Shown here: positions 25,769 to 33,681 of the stretch, one piece after another
Numbering within the stretch: position 1 is the stretch's first letter
Layout: every line of letters begins with the position of its first letter
DNA from: Bergeyella_A cardium
Lineage (GTDB): Bacteria; Bacteroidota; Bacteroidia; Flavobacteriales; Weeksellaceae
Assembly: GCF_030012605.2 (NCBI RefSeq)
Contig: NZ_CP114055.2
Strand: one strand, 5' to 3'
Length of the DNA stretch: 64,000 nucleotides
The notes under the pieces: model-generated
The model's database searches: none
Told to the model about the DNA's origin: nothing
Seen by the model: only the letters and a program-made list of their open reading frames with translations
Program-made: the position numbers and the translations under genes

Positions 25769-27271
25769 ATGATTAATTTCCTAAAAAAGAAGCTCGCTCT
25801 CATTTTTGCCAAAAGAGAAGTTGCAAAATCCGAGCACTTTAAGCATAATGCTGCATCTGATCAGCAAAAACTCCTGCTCTCACTCGTAAGAAACGCCGAG
25901 AAAACCCTCTTTGGCAGAGCCTATGGCTTTAGTGAGATTCATTCTGTGGAAGATTTCCAAAAGCGAGTGCCTATAACCAATTACGAAGCCCTTTTACCCT
26001 TTATAAAAAAGCTAAAACACGGCGACAGAAACATTCTCTGGACAGATGTACCTGAATATTTCGCAAAAACTTCGGGAACTACCTCTGGCTCAAAGTATAT
26101 CCCCATCTCCAAAGAAGGAATTAACGACCAAATAAACGCTGCAAGGCTCGCCCTACTCCATTATATCGCGCAGAAAGGTAATGCAAACTTCATCACAGGC
26201 AAAATGATCTTTTTACAAGGGAGTCCGCAGCTGAGCGAAGTCGGTGGTATCAAAACAGGGCGGCTTTCGGGCATCGTGGCACACCATATCCCGAAATACT
26301 TACAAAAAAATAGGCTCCCAAAATACGAAACCAACTGCATAGAAGACTGGGAGACCAAAGTAGATCAAATTGTGAAGGAGACCGAAACTGAAAATATGAC
26401 TCTCATTTCGGGTATACCCCCTTGGCTTATAATGTATTTTGAGAAACTTATCGCAAAGAACGGAAAGAAAATAAAAGAACTCTTCCCCAACCTGCAAATC
26501 ATCGTTACAGGAGGTGTAAATTACGAGCCTTATCGCGAAAAAATGGAGGAGCTCCTCGGTGGAAAGGTCGATATTATCCAAACTTTCCCCGCTTCTGAAG
26601 GTTTCTTTGCATTTCAAGATGATTATACGAAGGACGGACTGCTCCTGCTCACCAATCACGGGATTTTTTACGAGTTCATTGCCCTTGAAGACTACGGAAA
26701 ACCTGATGCAAAGCGCCTCACACTCGCAGAAATCGAGCTTGATAAAGATTATGCGCTTATCATCTCCACCAATTCGGGTCTATGGGCGTATTCTATTGGA
26801 GATGTGGTGCGTTTTATCTCAAAAAATCCGTATAAAATCCTTGTTTCTGGGCGCACAAAGCATTATACTTCGGCATTTGGGGAGCATATCATCGCTTTTG
26901 AGGCAGAGGAGGCGCTGAAAGCCACTGTAATGGCATTCCCTGCGCAAATTACTGAGTTTCATCTGGCTCCGCAGGTCAATCCTGCGAGTAGCCTTCCGTA
27001 TCACGAGTGGTTCATTGAGTTTGAAAAGGAACCTGAGAGCTTAGATGCGTTTAAGGCTCAGCTCGATAGGGAGATGCGCAAGCGAAATCCTTATTATGAT
27101 GACTTAATTTCAGGAAGCGTGCTCCAACCGCTGGTAATTACCCGACTGAAAAAGAATGCTTTTAATGATTATGCAAAGGCAGAGGGCAAATTGGGCGGTC
27201 AGAACAAAATCCCACGACTTGCGAATGATAGAAAGATAGCCGATAAGCTTTCCAGTTATGTATTGAAATAA
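25769..27271 (+). CDS. GH3-family acyl-adenylating enzyme
   Basis: The 500-residue protein belongs to the GH3 family, best known from plants where members adenylate acyl acids (auxin, jasmonate) and join them to amino acids. ANL-superfamily features are visible: FAKTSGTTSGSKYIPISKEG (ATP loop, residues 84-105), TFPASEGFFAFQ (adenine-site region), LIISTNSGLWAYSIGDVVRF (ribose-binding Asp) and VSGRTKHYTSAFGEHI. Bacterial substrates are unknown. ATG at 25769 is preferred over TTG at 25763. It lies convergently with upp and shares a bidirectional terminator. Confidence 0.9.
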   Translation: MINFLKKKLALIFAKREVAKSEHFKHNAASDQQKLLLSLVRNAEKTLFGRAYGFSEIHSVEDFQKRVPITNYEALLPFIKKLKHGDRNILWTDVPEYFAKTSGTTSGSKYIPISKEGINDQINAARLALLHYIAQKGNANFITGKMIFLQGSPQLSEVGGIKTGRLSGIVAHHIPKYLQKNRLPKYETNCIEDWETKVDQIVKETETENMTLISGIPPWLIMYFEKLIAKNGKKIKELFPNLQIIVTGGVNYEPYREKMEELLGGKVDIIQTFPASEGFFAFQDDYTKDGLLLLTNHGIFYEFIALEDYGKPDAKRLTLAEIELDKDYALIISTNSGLWAYSIGDVVRFISKNPYKILVSGRTKHYTSAFGEHIIAFEAEEALKATVMAFPAQITEFHLAPQVNPASSLPYHEWFIEFEKEPESLDAFKAQLDREMRKRNPYYDDLISGSVLQPLVITRLKKNAFNDYAKAEGKLGGQNKIPRLANDRKIADKLSSYVLK

Positions 27272-27272
27272 C

Positions 27273-27299
27273 AAAGGTGTGAATTATTTTCACACCTTT
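27273..27299. terminator. Bidirectional terminator, GH3 gene and upp
   Basis: AAAGGTGTGAA (27273-27283) and TTCACACCTTT (27289-27299) form a perfect 11-bp stem between convergent genes. Confidence 0.85.
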
Positions 27300-27313
27300 C
27301 CTTTGTTATAACA

Positions 27314-27964
27314 TTACCGCTGCAGCTTCTCTCCATAAGAAAGGTCTCCCGCATCTCCCAGTCCTGGGGTGATGTATCCTTTCGGTGTGAGGTTTTCGTC
27401 TAATGCACCTACCCAGATGTGGGCTTCGGGATAGGCTTTCTGTACGGTTTCAACGCCTATTTTTGATGCAATTGCCGCTACGATGTGGATTTGAGACGGT
27501 TTGCCGTTTGTCAGCAGGTCTTTCAATGCTTCTATAAGACTGGCACCTGTTGCGAGCATTGGATCGGCTACGATGAGTGGTCGCCCTTCTATATTTGGAC
27601 AGGTGAGGTAGTCTTGTTTTATGGAGAAGTAGTCGTTGGCATCGTGTTTTCGGTAAGCGGCTACGAAACCACAGTCTGCCTTATCAAAGTAGTTTAGCAC
27701 GCCTTGGAAGAGTGGTACACCAGCACGCAAAATTGTGGTAATAACGGGCTGTACAGCGATTTCTCTCACTTTTATTTTGTCGAGAGGAGTTGTGATTTCT
27801 ATTTCCTTTTGCTCAAGGTGTTTGCTTATTTCAAAAGCTGCAATTTCACCTATTCTTTCGAGGTTTCTGCGGAATTTCATTCGGTCTTGTTGCACCTCTA
27901 CATTTCGGAGTTCATTAATCCAGGAGTTTACTAATGAGAAATTTTCGGATAAAATAGTGGTCAT
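27314..27964 (-). CDS. upp: Uracil phosphoribosyltransferase
   Basis: Upp makes UMP from uracil and PRPP in pyrimidine salvage. The 216-residue protein carries ILRAGVPLFQGVLNYF (PRPP/uracil pocket), the PRPP loop VADPMLATGASLIEAL (about residues 131-146, equivalent of DPMLATGGS) and the C-terminal uracil-binding ITPGLGDAGDLSYGE. This form (IAVQP-TTILRAG) is the Bacteroidetes type. It is convergent with the GH3 gene. No clear promoter box was found in the short gap before der. Confidence 0.95.
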   Translation of the reverse strand: MTTILSENFSLVNSWINELRNVEVQQDRMKFRRNLERIGEIAAFEISKHLEQKEIEITTPLDKIKVREIAVQPVITTILRAGVPLFQGVLNYFDKADCGFVAAYRKHDANDYFSIKQDYLTCPNIEGRPLIVADPMLATGASLIEALKDLLTNGKPSQIHIVAAIASKIGVETVQKAYPEAHIWVGALDENLTPKGYITPGLGDAGDLSYGEKLQR

Positions 27965-28021
27965 ATATTAATTTTTAGCAAATGTATGAAACTTACAGAC
28001 AAAGACAGGATTTGATTAATA

Positions 28022-28041
28022 AAAAGGGGAGCAATCTCCCC
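28022..28041 (-). terminator. Terminator of der
   Basis: GGGGAG (28026-28031) and CTCCCC (28036-28041) pair around CAAT immediately after the der stop; the minus strand then reads TTTTTATTAAT. Confidence 0.8.
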
Positions 28042-29352
28042 CTACTTTTGTCTGAAATATACTTCTATCGGTACGCCTGTAAAGCCGAATTCTTTTCGGA
28101 GCTGGTTTTCCGTAAAGCGTTTGTAAGGCTCTTTTATGTACTGCGGAAGGTTGCAGAAGAATACAAACTGTGGCGATGGCGTAGGCAGTTGCACGCAATA
28201 CTTTATCTTGATGTATTTCCCTTTTATAGCTGGTGGAGGGGTGTTTTCAAAGATAGGGAGCATTATTTCGTTGAGCTTTGAAGTTTTTATTTTCTTCTTT
28301 CGGTTTTCATAGACTTCCATTGCGGTATCTACGGCTTTCAGAATTCTTTGCTTGGTAAGTGCAGAGATGAAGAGGATAGGTACATCGGAGAACTGACCTA
28401 TTTTATGCCTTATACCTGCCTCAAATTCCTTCATCGTATTGGCTTTTTTGTCTTCTACCAAATCCCATTTATTAACGAGGATTACAATGCCCTTTCTGTT
28501 GCGCTGCGCAATGCTGAAAATATTCATATCCTGAGATTCCCAGCCGAGAGAAGCATCTACCATAATGATGACTACATCCGAGTTTTCTATAGCACGCACC
28601 GAGCGCATTACAGAGTAGAATTCCAAATCCTCAGACACTCGGTTTTTCCTCCGCATACCTGCTGTATCTACTAATACAAACTCGTGCCCGAATTTGTTGT
28701 ACAGGCTTTGGATGCTGTCGCGAGTAGTCCCCGCAATATGGGTTACGATATTCCTCTCATTATCGAGTAAGGCATTGGTAAGGGTAGATTTCCCTACATT
28801 CGGTCGCCCCGCAATGGTTATTTTCGGCAATCCCTCAAAGGGGTCTTTGTATTCCTTAGTGGGGAAGTCCTTTATAATATCATCGAGGAGGTCGCCAGTA
28901 CCAGAACCCGTAGCAGAGGAGATGGTATAGTAGCCATCTATCCCTAATTGATAAAACTCGGTAGCGGGGAGCTCTTCCTTGCTCGAGTCTACTTTATTTA
29001 CTACGATATAGACTTTCTTGTTTGCTTTTCTCAGGAGGTGATATATCTCGTGGTCGGTATCCGTGAGCCCTTCCTCTACATTGAGTATAAAGATAACGGA
29101 GGTTGCCTCATCTATGGCGAGCTGCACTTGTTTGCGGATTTCCTCTTCGAAGATATCATCCGAGCCTACATCATAGCCGCCAGTATCTATCACGGTAAAT
29201 TCTACTCCACACCATTCGGATTTCCCATAGTGCCTGTCGCGAGTAACGCCCGCTGTGGAATCTACAATGGCTTCCCGTCTCTCGAGAAGCCTGTTAAAAA
29301 GAGTTGACTTACCTACATTCGGTCGGCCAACGATTGCAACGATATTAGACAT
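28042..29352 (-). CDS. der: Ribosome-assembly GTPase Der (EngA)
   Basis: Der helps mature the 50S subunit. The 436-residue protein has the hallmark tandem G domains: G1 GRPNVGKSTLFN at residue 8 with NKVD near 119, and a second G1 GRPNVGKSTLTN near 182 with NKWD near 296. It also has DTGGYD and DTAGMRRK switch motifs and a C-terminal KH-like domain with the FGFTGVPIEVYFR ending. Its promoter lies in the 107-bp gap after fmt, so it need not depend on fmt transcription. Confidence 0.97.
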   Translation of the reverse strand: MSNIVAIVGRPNVGKSTLFNRLLERREAIVDSTAGVTRDRHYGKSEWCGVEFTVIDTGGYDVGSDDIFEEEIRKQVQLAIDEATSVIFILNVEEGLTDTDHEIYHLLRKANKKVYIVVNKVDSSKEELPATEFYQLGIDGYYTISSATGSGTGDLLDDIIKDFPTKEYKDPFEGLPKITIAGRPNVGKSTLTNALLDNERNIVTHIAGTTRDSIQSLYNKFGHEFVLVDTAGMRRKNRVSEDLEFYSVMRSVRAIENSDVVIIMVDASLGWESQDMNIFSIAQRNRKGIVILVNKWDLVEDKKANTMKEFEAGIRHKIGQFSDVPILFISALTKQRILKAVDTAMEVYENRKKKIKTSKLNEIMLPIFENTPPPAIKGKYIKIKYCVQLPTPSPQFVFFCNLPQYIKEPYKRFTENQLRKEFGFTGVPIEVYFRQK

Positions 29353-29440
29353 AAAAATTTTGTTTAATGTGCCAGAGAAGAACCCTCCTCTCTATGGCGA
29401 TTAATGAGTTACTCGGTCTCTCCGAGCCCAAAAATTTTCG

Positions 29441-29448
29441 CAAAGATA
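29441..29448 (-). promoter_or_regulatory. -7 box of der
   Basis: TATCTTTG on the minus strand, just after the fmt stop. The implied leader of about 80 nt contains a perfect 5-bp hairpin (29412-29426, CTCGG/CCGAG). Confidence 0.55.
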
Positions 29449-29459
29449 GTGTTTAATAT

Positions 29460-30407
29460 TTAGCCGAGCTGGATGCCCTCCAATGACTGGAAACCATTGA
29501 GAAAATCCTTTATGCTCATCCTTTTCTTCCCCTCGAGCTGCACTTCCTCTGGGCTATAAATGCCGTCCTGAGTAAAAATCCTGAGCTCGCTTTTGCTCAG
29601 CTCTATTTTTCCTGCCTCGCGCTTGTGAGGGAGGAGCTCATACTTCCCAGAGAATATTTTAAGCCCCTTGCTCTCGCCATTTATAGAAAGCGTCGTAAAG
29701 GCGCAAGGGTAGGGAGACATCCCTCGTATAAAGTTGTGAACCGCTTGAGAGGGCTGCTGCCAGTAGATTCTCGTATCTTCCTTAAATATCTTGAAGGCAT
29801 TTTTCGGATGCTCCACCTGCGGCTGAGGTCGCTCAGTGATGCACCCCTCAGAGAGCCTATCAAGGGTTTCTACTACCAGCTTGCTCCCGATTTCCATCAG
29901 CCTGTCGTGCAAGCTCCCCGCATTTTCATCGTCCCCAATCGCTGTTTTTGCTTGGAGCAATAGATTCCCCTCGTCTATCTTCTCGTTGATGAAAAAAGTC
30001 GTTACCCCCGTCTCACTTTCCCCATTGATAATGGCATAATTAATAGGTGCCGCACCCCTGTAATCCGGCAATAATGACGCGTGGAGGTTAAAAGTACCGA
30101 GCTTTGGCATCTCCCAGAGGATTTTAGGCATCATTCGGAAGGCTACCACCACAAAAATATCGGCATTCAGCGCTCTGATACTCTCCAAAAACTCATTGTC
30201 TCTAAGTTTTTCGGGCTGAAATAGGGGCAGATGATGCTCCACCGCAAATCTCTTTACTGGGGATTGGTTCACTTTCTGTCCGCGTCCGCTTGCCTTATCT
30301 GCTACCGTTACCACGCCCACTACTTCGTGTGCCGACTGGTGTATTGCCCTCAGCGATTCCGCTGCAAAGTCTGGCGTTCCAAAAAATACAACTCTCAATG
30401 CACTCAT
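29460..30407 (-). CDS. fmt: Methionyl-tRNA formyltransferase
   Basis: Fmt formylates Met on the initiator tRNA. The 315-residue protein shows VVFFGTPDFAAESLRAI at the start, the formyl-folate active site FNLHASLLPDYRGAAPINYA (Asn, His and the SLLP loop, residues about 108-127), GVTTFFINEKIDEG and a C-terminal OB-like domain. ATG 30407 gives the family N-terminus; a longer in-frame reading adds 15 atypical residues. It has its own -7 box and a terminator from the LRR genes upstream. Confidence 0.97.
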   Translation of the reverse strand: MSALRVVFFGTPDFAAESLRAIHQSAHEVVGVVTVADKASGRGQKVNQSPVKRFAVEHHLPLFQPEKLRDNEFLESIRALNADIFVVVAFRMMPKILWEMPKLGTFNLHASLLPDYRGAAPINYAIINGESETGVTTFFINEKIDEGNLLLQAKTAIGDDENAGSLHDRLMEIGSKLVVETLDRLSEGCITERPQPQVEHPKNAFKIFKEDTRIYWQQPSQAVHNFIRGMSPYPCAFTTLSINGESKGLKIFSGKYELLPHKREAGKIELSKSELRIFTQDGIYSPEEVQLEGKKRMSIKDFLNGFQSLEGIQLG

Positions 30408-30427
30408 TCTAATAAAATTTTCAGGTG

Positions 30428-30435
30428 CAAAGATA
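30428..30435 (-). promoter_or_regulatory. -7 box of fmt
   Basis: TATCTTTG on the minus strand, 21 bases before the fmt ATG; no well-spaced -33 TTG is obvious. Confidence 0.5.
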
Positions 30436-30540
30436 ATAAAAGCTGCAAGCAATAAAGTAGGCTTTAAGTGATGGGTGATTTATTATGCTACAGGCATATG
30501 GTGCGAGGTATCTAAAAAGTAAAAATGGATAGATAAAAGA

Positions 30541-30570
30541 AAAAATCCCTCTGCTGAGAGAGGGATTTTT
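30541..30570 (-). terminator. Terminator of the LRR pair
   Basis: A perfect 12-bp stem (30541-30552 with 30559-30570) with 6-nt loop and flanking T/A runs could terminate in either direction; here it serves the minus-strand LRR genes. Confidence 0.85.
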
Positions 30571-30572
30571 AG

Positions 30573-30607
30573 GCTAAAAGCCATTAGCCAGAGGCCATCA
30601 GCTCATT
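30573..30607. repeat. 7-bp tandem repeat array (GCYNNNN), 5 units
   Basis: Five heptads (GCTAAAA, GCCATTA, GCCAGAG, GCCATCA, GCTCATT) run in exact register and end on the stop codon of the LRR gene (30606-30608). Same class as the arrays at 38016, 42082, 47192 and 56202. Confidence 0.8.
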
Positions 30608-31754
30608 ATTGTTTGATGATTTTTGCTGTGAGGCTCTCGGATGGGGTGTTTATTTTGAGGAAATAAACCCCTTTTGGAAGGGAGGATACATCGCCTTGGT
30701 TGCCGAGAATGGTTTTGACTAATTGCCCCGTAGAGGAGTAGATTTCGATGGATTTTAGTCCGTCTACGCCTTGTATCCAGAGGGTATCTTTTACCGGGTT
30801 GGAGATTTTGAAGCTGCTTTTGGTCTTCACTTCATCGGACGCCATATAGTCGGAGCAATCGGCACGGTAGTTTGGTTTCAGGTCTACCCATCTTATCTTC
30901 CAGTTTTTGTATGGCAGCTCGTTTTTCATTGCCGCATCGGGGTTGTCTACGGCTACGCATTTTACGAGGTTCTTGCTGTCGTGATAGATGCTTATTGCAT
31001 CTTCATAGGTCTCGGCATTGATATTATTCCCGTTTTTGAGATTCACTACCGAGAGGGAAGTGTAGGCCGCGATAAATGCTTTGAGCTTGCTGAAAGAGCT
31101 GAGGTCTAAATAGCCTGCGAGCTTGAAGTCCTGATTGACATAGAGGCGCTCCAAAGCGGGGAGATTGCTTATGCTGAGGCTTTCGAGGTATGGGCATTTG
31201 TTGATGAACAGCCATTTGAGATGCTCGAGGTTCTCAAAGAAAGCGGTCTTGAAATGGTTGCCCCTCAGGTGGAGCTCCTGTATTTTGGGGAGTTCCTTTG
31301 GATGAACGCTGATTTGGGTAAGCCTGTCCTCGTTGAGCGATAGCTCCAAGAGCTCTGGCAAGCTGTTGAATGTAGCTTCTGTAAGCGTTGCATTATAGTC
31401 TATCTGCAGTATTTCCAATTTTGGAAAGTTATTGATGGCTACTTTGGTGAGCTTATTTTTTCTCAGGTGGAGGATTTTCAGATGGGGGAGGTCTCCCAAA
31501 GCGAGCTCTCCCGTGAGGTTATTGGCAGGCAAATGCACTTTGGTAATGTGCTTCTTGCCCTCTATCTCTTCTACTGTGATGCCGTGCCAGGACTCTACGG
31601 GCTCGTTGGTTGCCCAGTTGGTATGGTCTGCCCAATCATTGCCATTGGTTTGGTTGTAGAAGCTGATGAGTATGTTTCTTTCATTTTCGGGGACATCTTG
31701 CGCGCTTAGCGATAGACAGAAAACGAGGCTGAGGATAAAAAATAACTTGTTCAT
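30606..31754 (-). CDS. Secreted leucine-rich-repeat protein with T9SS sorting domain (copy 1)
   Basis: The 382-residue precursor has a signal peptide (MNKLFFILSLVFCLSLSAQ) and an LRR-capping start with the plant-like NDWADHTNWATNEPVESWHG motif. About eight LRRs follow (residues 75-255, LxxLxLxxN pattern), then a linker. A type A T9SS domain (about 310-382) shows FKISNPVKDTLWIQGVDGLK, IEIYSSTGQLVKTI, LPKGVYFLKI and TAKIIKQ. It should be secreted across the outer membrane and stay on the surface. The next gene upstream, 3 bp away, is its paralogue. The ligand is unknown. Confidence 0.88.
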   Translation of the reverse strand: MNKLFFILSLVFCLSLSAQDVPENERNILISFYNQTNGNDWADHTNWATNEPVESWHGITVEEIEGKKHITKVHLPANNLTGELALGDLPHLKILHLRKNKLTKVAINNFPKLEILQIDYNATLTEATFNSLPELLELSLNEDRLTQISVHPKELPKIQELHLRGNHFKTAFFENLEHLKWLFINKCPYLESLSISNLPALERLYVNQDFKLAGYLDLSSFSKLKAFIAAYTSLSVVNLKNGNNINAETYEDAISIYHDSKNLVKCVAVDNPDAAMKNELPYKNWKIRWVDLKPNYRADCSDYMASDEVKTKSSFKISNPVKDTLWIQGVDGLKSIEIYSSTGQLVKTILGNQGDVSSLPKGVYFLKINTPSESLTAKIIKQ

Positions 31755-31757
31755 AGC

Positions 31758-33053
31758 TTATTCTTTGATGATTTTAGAAGTTAATACACCTTTGGTTGTA
31801 TATATTTTGATGAAATAAAGCCCTTTTGCGAGTGAGGAGACATTGGCTTTGTTGCCGGATATCGTTTTTATCAGCTGCGCATTTGGAGAGTAGATTTCAA
31901 TGGTCTTAATATCTTCCAAGCCCTGTACCCAGAGTACTTCTTTTACGGGGTTGGTGAGTTTGAAATCTCTCTTTTGTACTTGTACTTCATCGGCATTGAG
32001 GGCGTCTTTACAATCTTCTTGGAAGCCGTTTTCTCGGGTGTATCCAGTAGCCCAGATTATATCCCAGTTTTTGGATTTGTAAGGATTATTTCTCGGCGTG
32101 GAAGGGTTTCTTGCGGCTTTTGGATCATCTACCGCGATACATTTTACCTTATCACTGATGAGTACGCTGTTTTTGCTCGCCATCCATTTATTATTCCCAT
32201 TTTTCAGGTTTACTGCTTCCACCTTCGTATGCAAAGCGTGGAAGATTTTCAGCTTTGCAGATTTGCCGAGGTCTATATAACCTTTGAGCTCATTAGACTT
32301 GCTTGCGTAGAAGTTAATGAGCTCAGGATGCTCGCCAGTTTCTAATGTTGTAAGCTTTAGATTCTCCTGTATGTCTAAAAATTTTAGTTGGGAAAGACCT
32401 CTAATATTAAGTGTAGTGAATGTATTTTTTGCTAAATATAAATGGGTAAGCGTAGTGAAAGGGCTGAGGTCTATACTGCTGATCTGGTTGCCATGCAGGC
32501 TTAAGGTTTCCAAAGCCCCGAGGCTGCTCAGCGATACATTGTTTAATTTACAAGAGTACGCCTGTATGTTTTTTAGCTTAGGGAGGTTATTGAGAGAAAG
32601 CGTAGCCAGATTAGCGTTGCTGTATACATTAATCTGCTCCAATAGCTGGAAGTTTTCAAGGTGTAATTCTTCCAAATTATTGTCGTCTATCATCAGGTAA
32701 GACAGCTTTTCCAATGTTTTATCCAAGCTAATCCCAGATATTTGGTTAGATGAGAGGAAGATTTTCTTCAGTTCTGGGAGGTTGGCAAGGCTAAAGACTC
32801 CTGTAAGCTGATTTGAGGTCAGGTTAATGGTTTCTATATGTTTTTCTCCTTTCTCATTTGTTACCACACTAATGCCTTCCCATTCTTCCACTGGGGATAC
32901 GGAGTTCCATTTTTCTTTTTTTGGCCATTTTTCTCCGTTGTTTTCGTTATAGATTCTCTCTAATTCTGCTCTTTCAGATGCAGGTACATCGCCTCCTTGA
33001 GAGAAATACAAAGACGATAATAATATACTGAATAATAAAAATACTTTGTTCAT
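31758..33053 (-). CDS. Secreted leucine-rich-repeat protein with T9SS sorting domain (copy 2)
   Basis: A 431-residue paralogue of the downstream gene with the same layout: signal peptide (MNKVFLLFSILLSSLYFSQ), cap with GEKWPKKEKWNSVSPVEEWE, about ten LRRs (residues 75-300), a linker and a T9SS type A domain (FKLTNPVKEVLWVQGLEDIK, LAKGLYFIKIYT, TSKIIKE). It is about 50 residues longer than copy 1, mainly through two extra repeats. ATG 33053 is used; a longer reading adds 15 residues before the signal peptide. It is first in a two-gene operon and preceded by an inverted-repeat site. Confidence 0.88.
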   Translation of the reverse strand: MNKVFLLFSILLSSLYFSQGGDVPASERAELERIYNENNGEKWPKKEKWNSVSPVEEWEGISVVTNEKGEKHIETINLTSNQLTGVFSLANLPELKKIFLSSNQISGISLDKTLEKLSYLMIDDNNLEELHLENFQLLEQINVYSNANLATLSLNNLPKLKNIQAYSCKLNNVSLSSLGALETLSLHGNQISSIDLSPFTTLTHLYLAKNTFTTLNIRGLSQLKFLDIQENLKLTTLETGEHPELINFYASKSNELKGYIDLGKSAKLKIFHALHTKVEAVNLKNGNNKWMASKNSVLISDKVKCIAVDDPKAARNPSTPRNNPYKSKNWDIIWATGYTRENGFQEDCKDALNADEVQVQKRDFKLTNPVKEVLWVQGLEDIKTIEIYSPNAQLIKTISGNKANVSSLAKGLYFIKIYTTKGVLTSKIIKE

Positions 33054-33064
33054 AATAAGTCGTT

Positions 33065-33100
33065 TTACCAATGGTAATATATGCACTTTGCTTACCATTG
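33065..33100 (-). promoter_or_regulatory. Inverted-repeat site upstream of the LRR operon
   Basis: TTACCAATGGTAA (33065-33077) is a near-perfect palindrome. CAATGGTAA (33069-33077) repeats inverted as TTACCATTG (33092-33100) after 14 bp. It lies 12-47 bases upstream of the start, where an operator would sit; the regulator is unknown. Confidence 0.5.
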
Positions 33101-33185
33101 AAGTTAATGATAAATTTAAATGATATAATAATATAATGAAGTCTGTGGCTGAGAAGAATTTCAGCCAGCATTAAATAGAAAAAGC

Positions 33186-33548
33186 CTAAACCTCAGGAGG
33201 AGGGTAGGGGATATCATAAAATAGAGAAGTGATAGAATTGTGTTCTTGAGCGTCTGCAATCTTTTTATCTCCCAGAGGGATTTCCCTTTGTATGGATAAT
33301 GAAATATATTCTGGGGAGATGATATTAAATTCTGGAAATGAAATGGTGGAATTGGTACTTAGCTCCTTGATTTTTGAATTTTTCCTCAGCTCACATTTCC
33401 CGTGGCAGTCAGACTTTGGTGTTTTCTTGTTGATACAATGAGTCTCGTAGAAGTTCTTGTTGCAATGGTAATCTACCATAAGAAAACCACTTGGAGTACT
33501 CACAAGCAGTATGATGATAGAGAAAGTAAATGTGACCAATGTTTTCAC
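33186..33548 (-). CDS. Small membrane protein with CxNKxxP-C-GKC motif
   Basis: This protein of about 120 residues has an N-terminal hydrophobic segment (VTFTFSIIILLVSTPSGFLM). A Cys-rich signature follows: HCNKNFYETHCINKKTPKSD then CHGKCELRK. It matches a Bacteroidetes group of small proteins (C-x-NK-xxP-xxC-x-GKC-xL) of unknown function, sometimes found near metal or respiratory genes. The C-terminal part is Ser/Ile/Pro-rich. GTG at 33548 places the hydrophobic segment at the N-terminus; ATG at 33596 (136 residues) is the alternative. No partner gene is adjacent. Confidence 0.6.
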   Translation of the reverse strand: MKTLVTFTFSIIILLVSTPSGFLMVDYHCNKNFYETHCINKKTPKSDCHGKCELRKNSKIKELSTNSTISFPEFNIISPEYISLSIQREIPLGDKKIADAQEHNSITSLFYDIPYPPPEV

Positions 33549-33651
33549 CCTGCAAGTATAATAAGAAATGAAGTGGGAGCTAATGATAAAAATCACCTTT
33601 ATAGAATGACTGAATAAAATAGATGATGTCTAAATTACCTTAAAAAAAGAA

Positions 33652-33673
33652 AAGAGAGAGGCTGCTTTCTCTC
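33652..33673 (-). terminator. Terminator after the small Cys-motif gene's upstream neighbour pdxA
   Basis: AGAGAGA (33652-33658) and TCTCTCT (33667-33673) pair just past the pdxA stop; the minus strand continues TTTTCTTTTTTT. Confidence 0.7.
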
Positions 33674-33681
33674 TCATTCTT

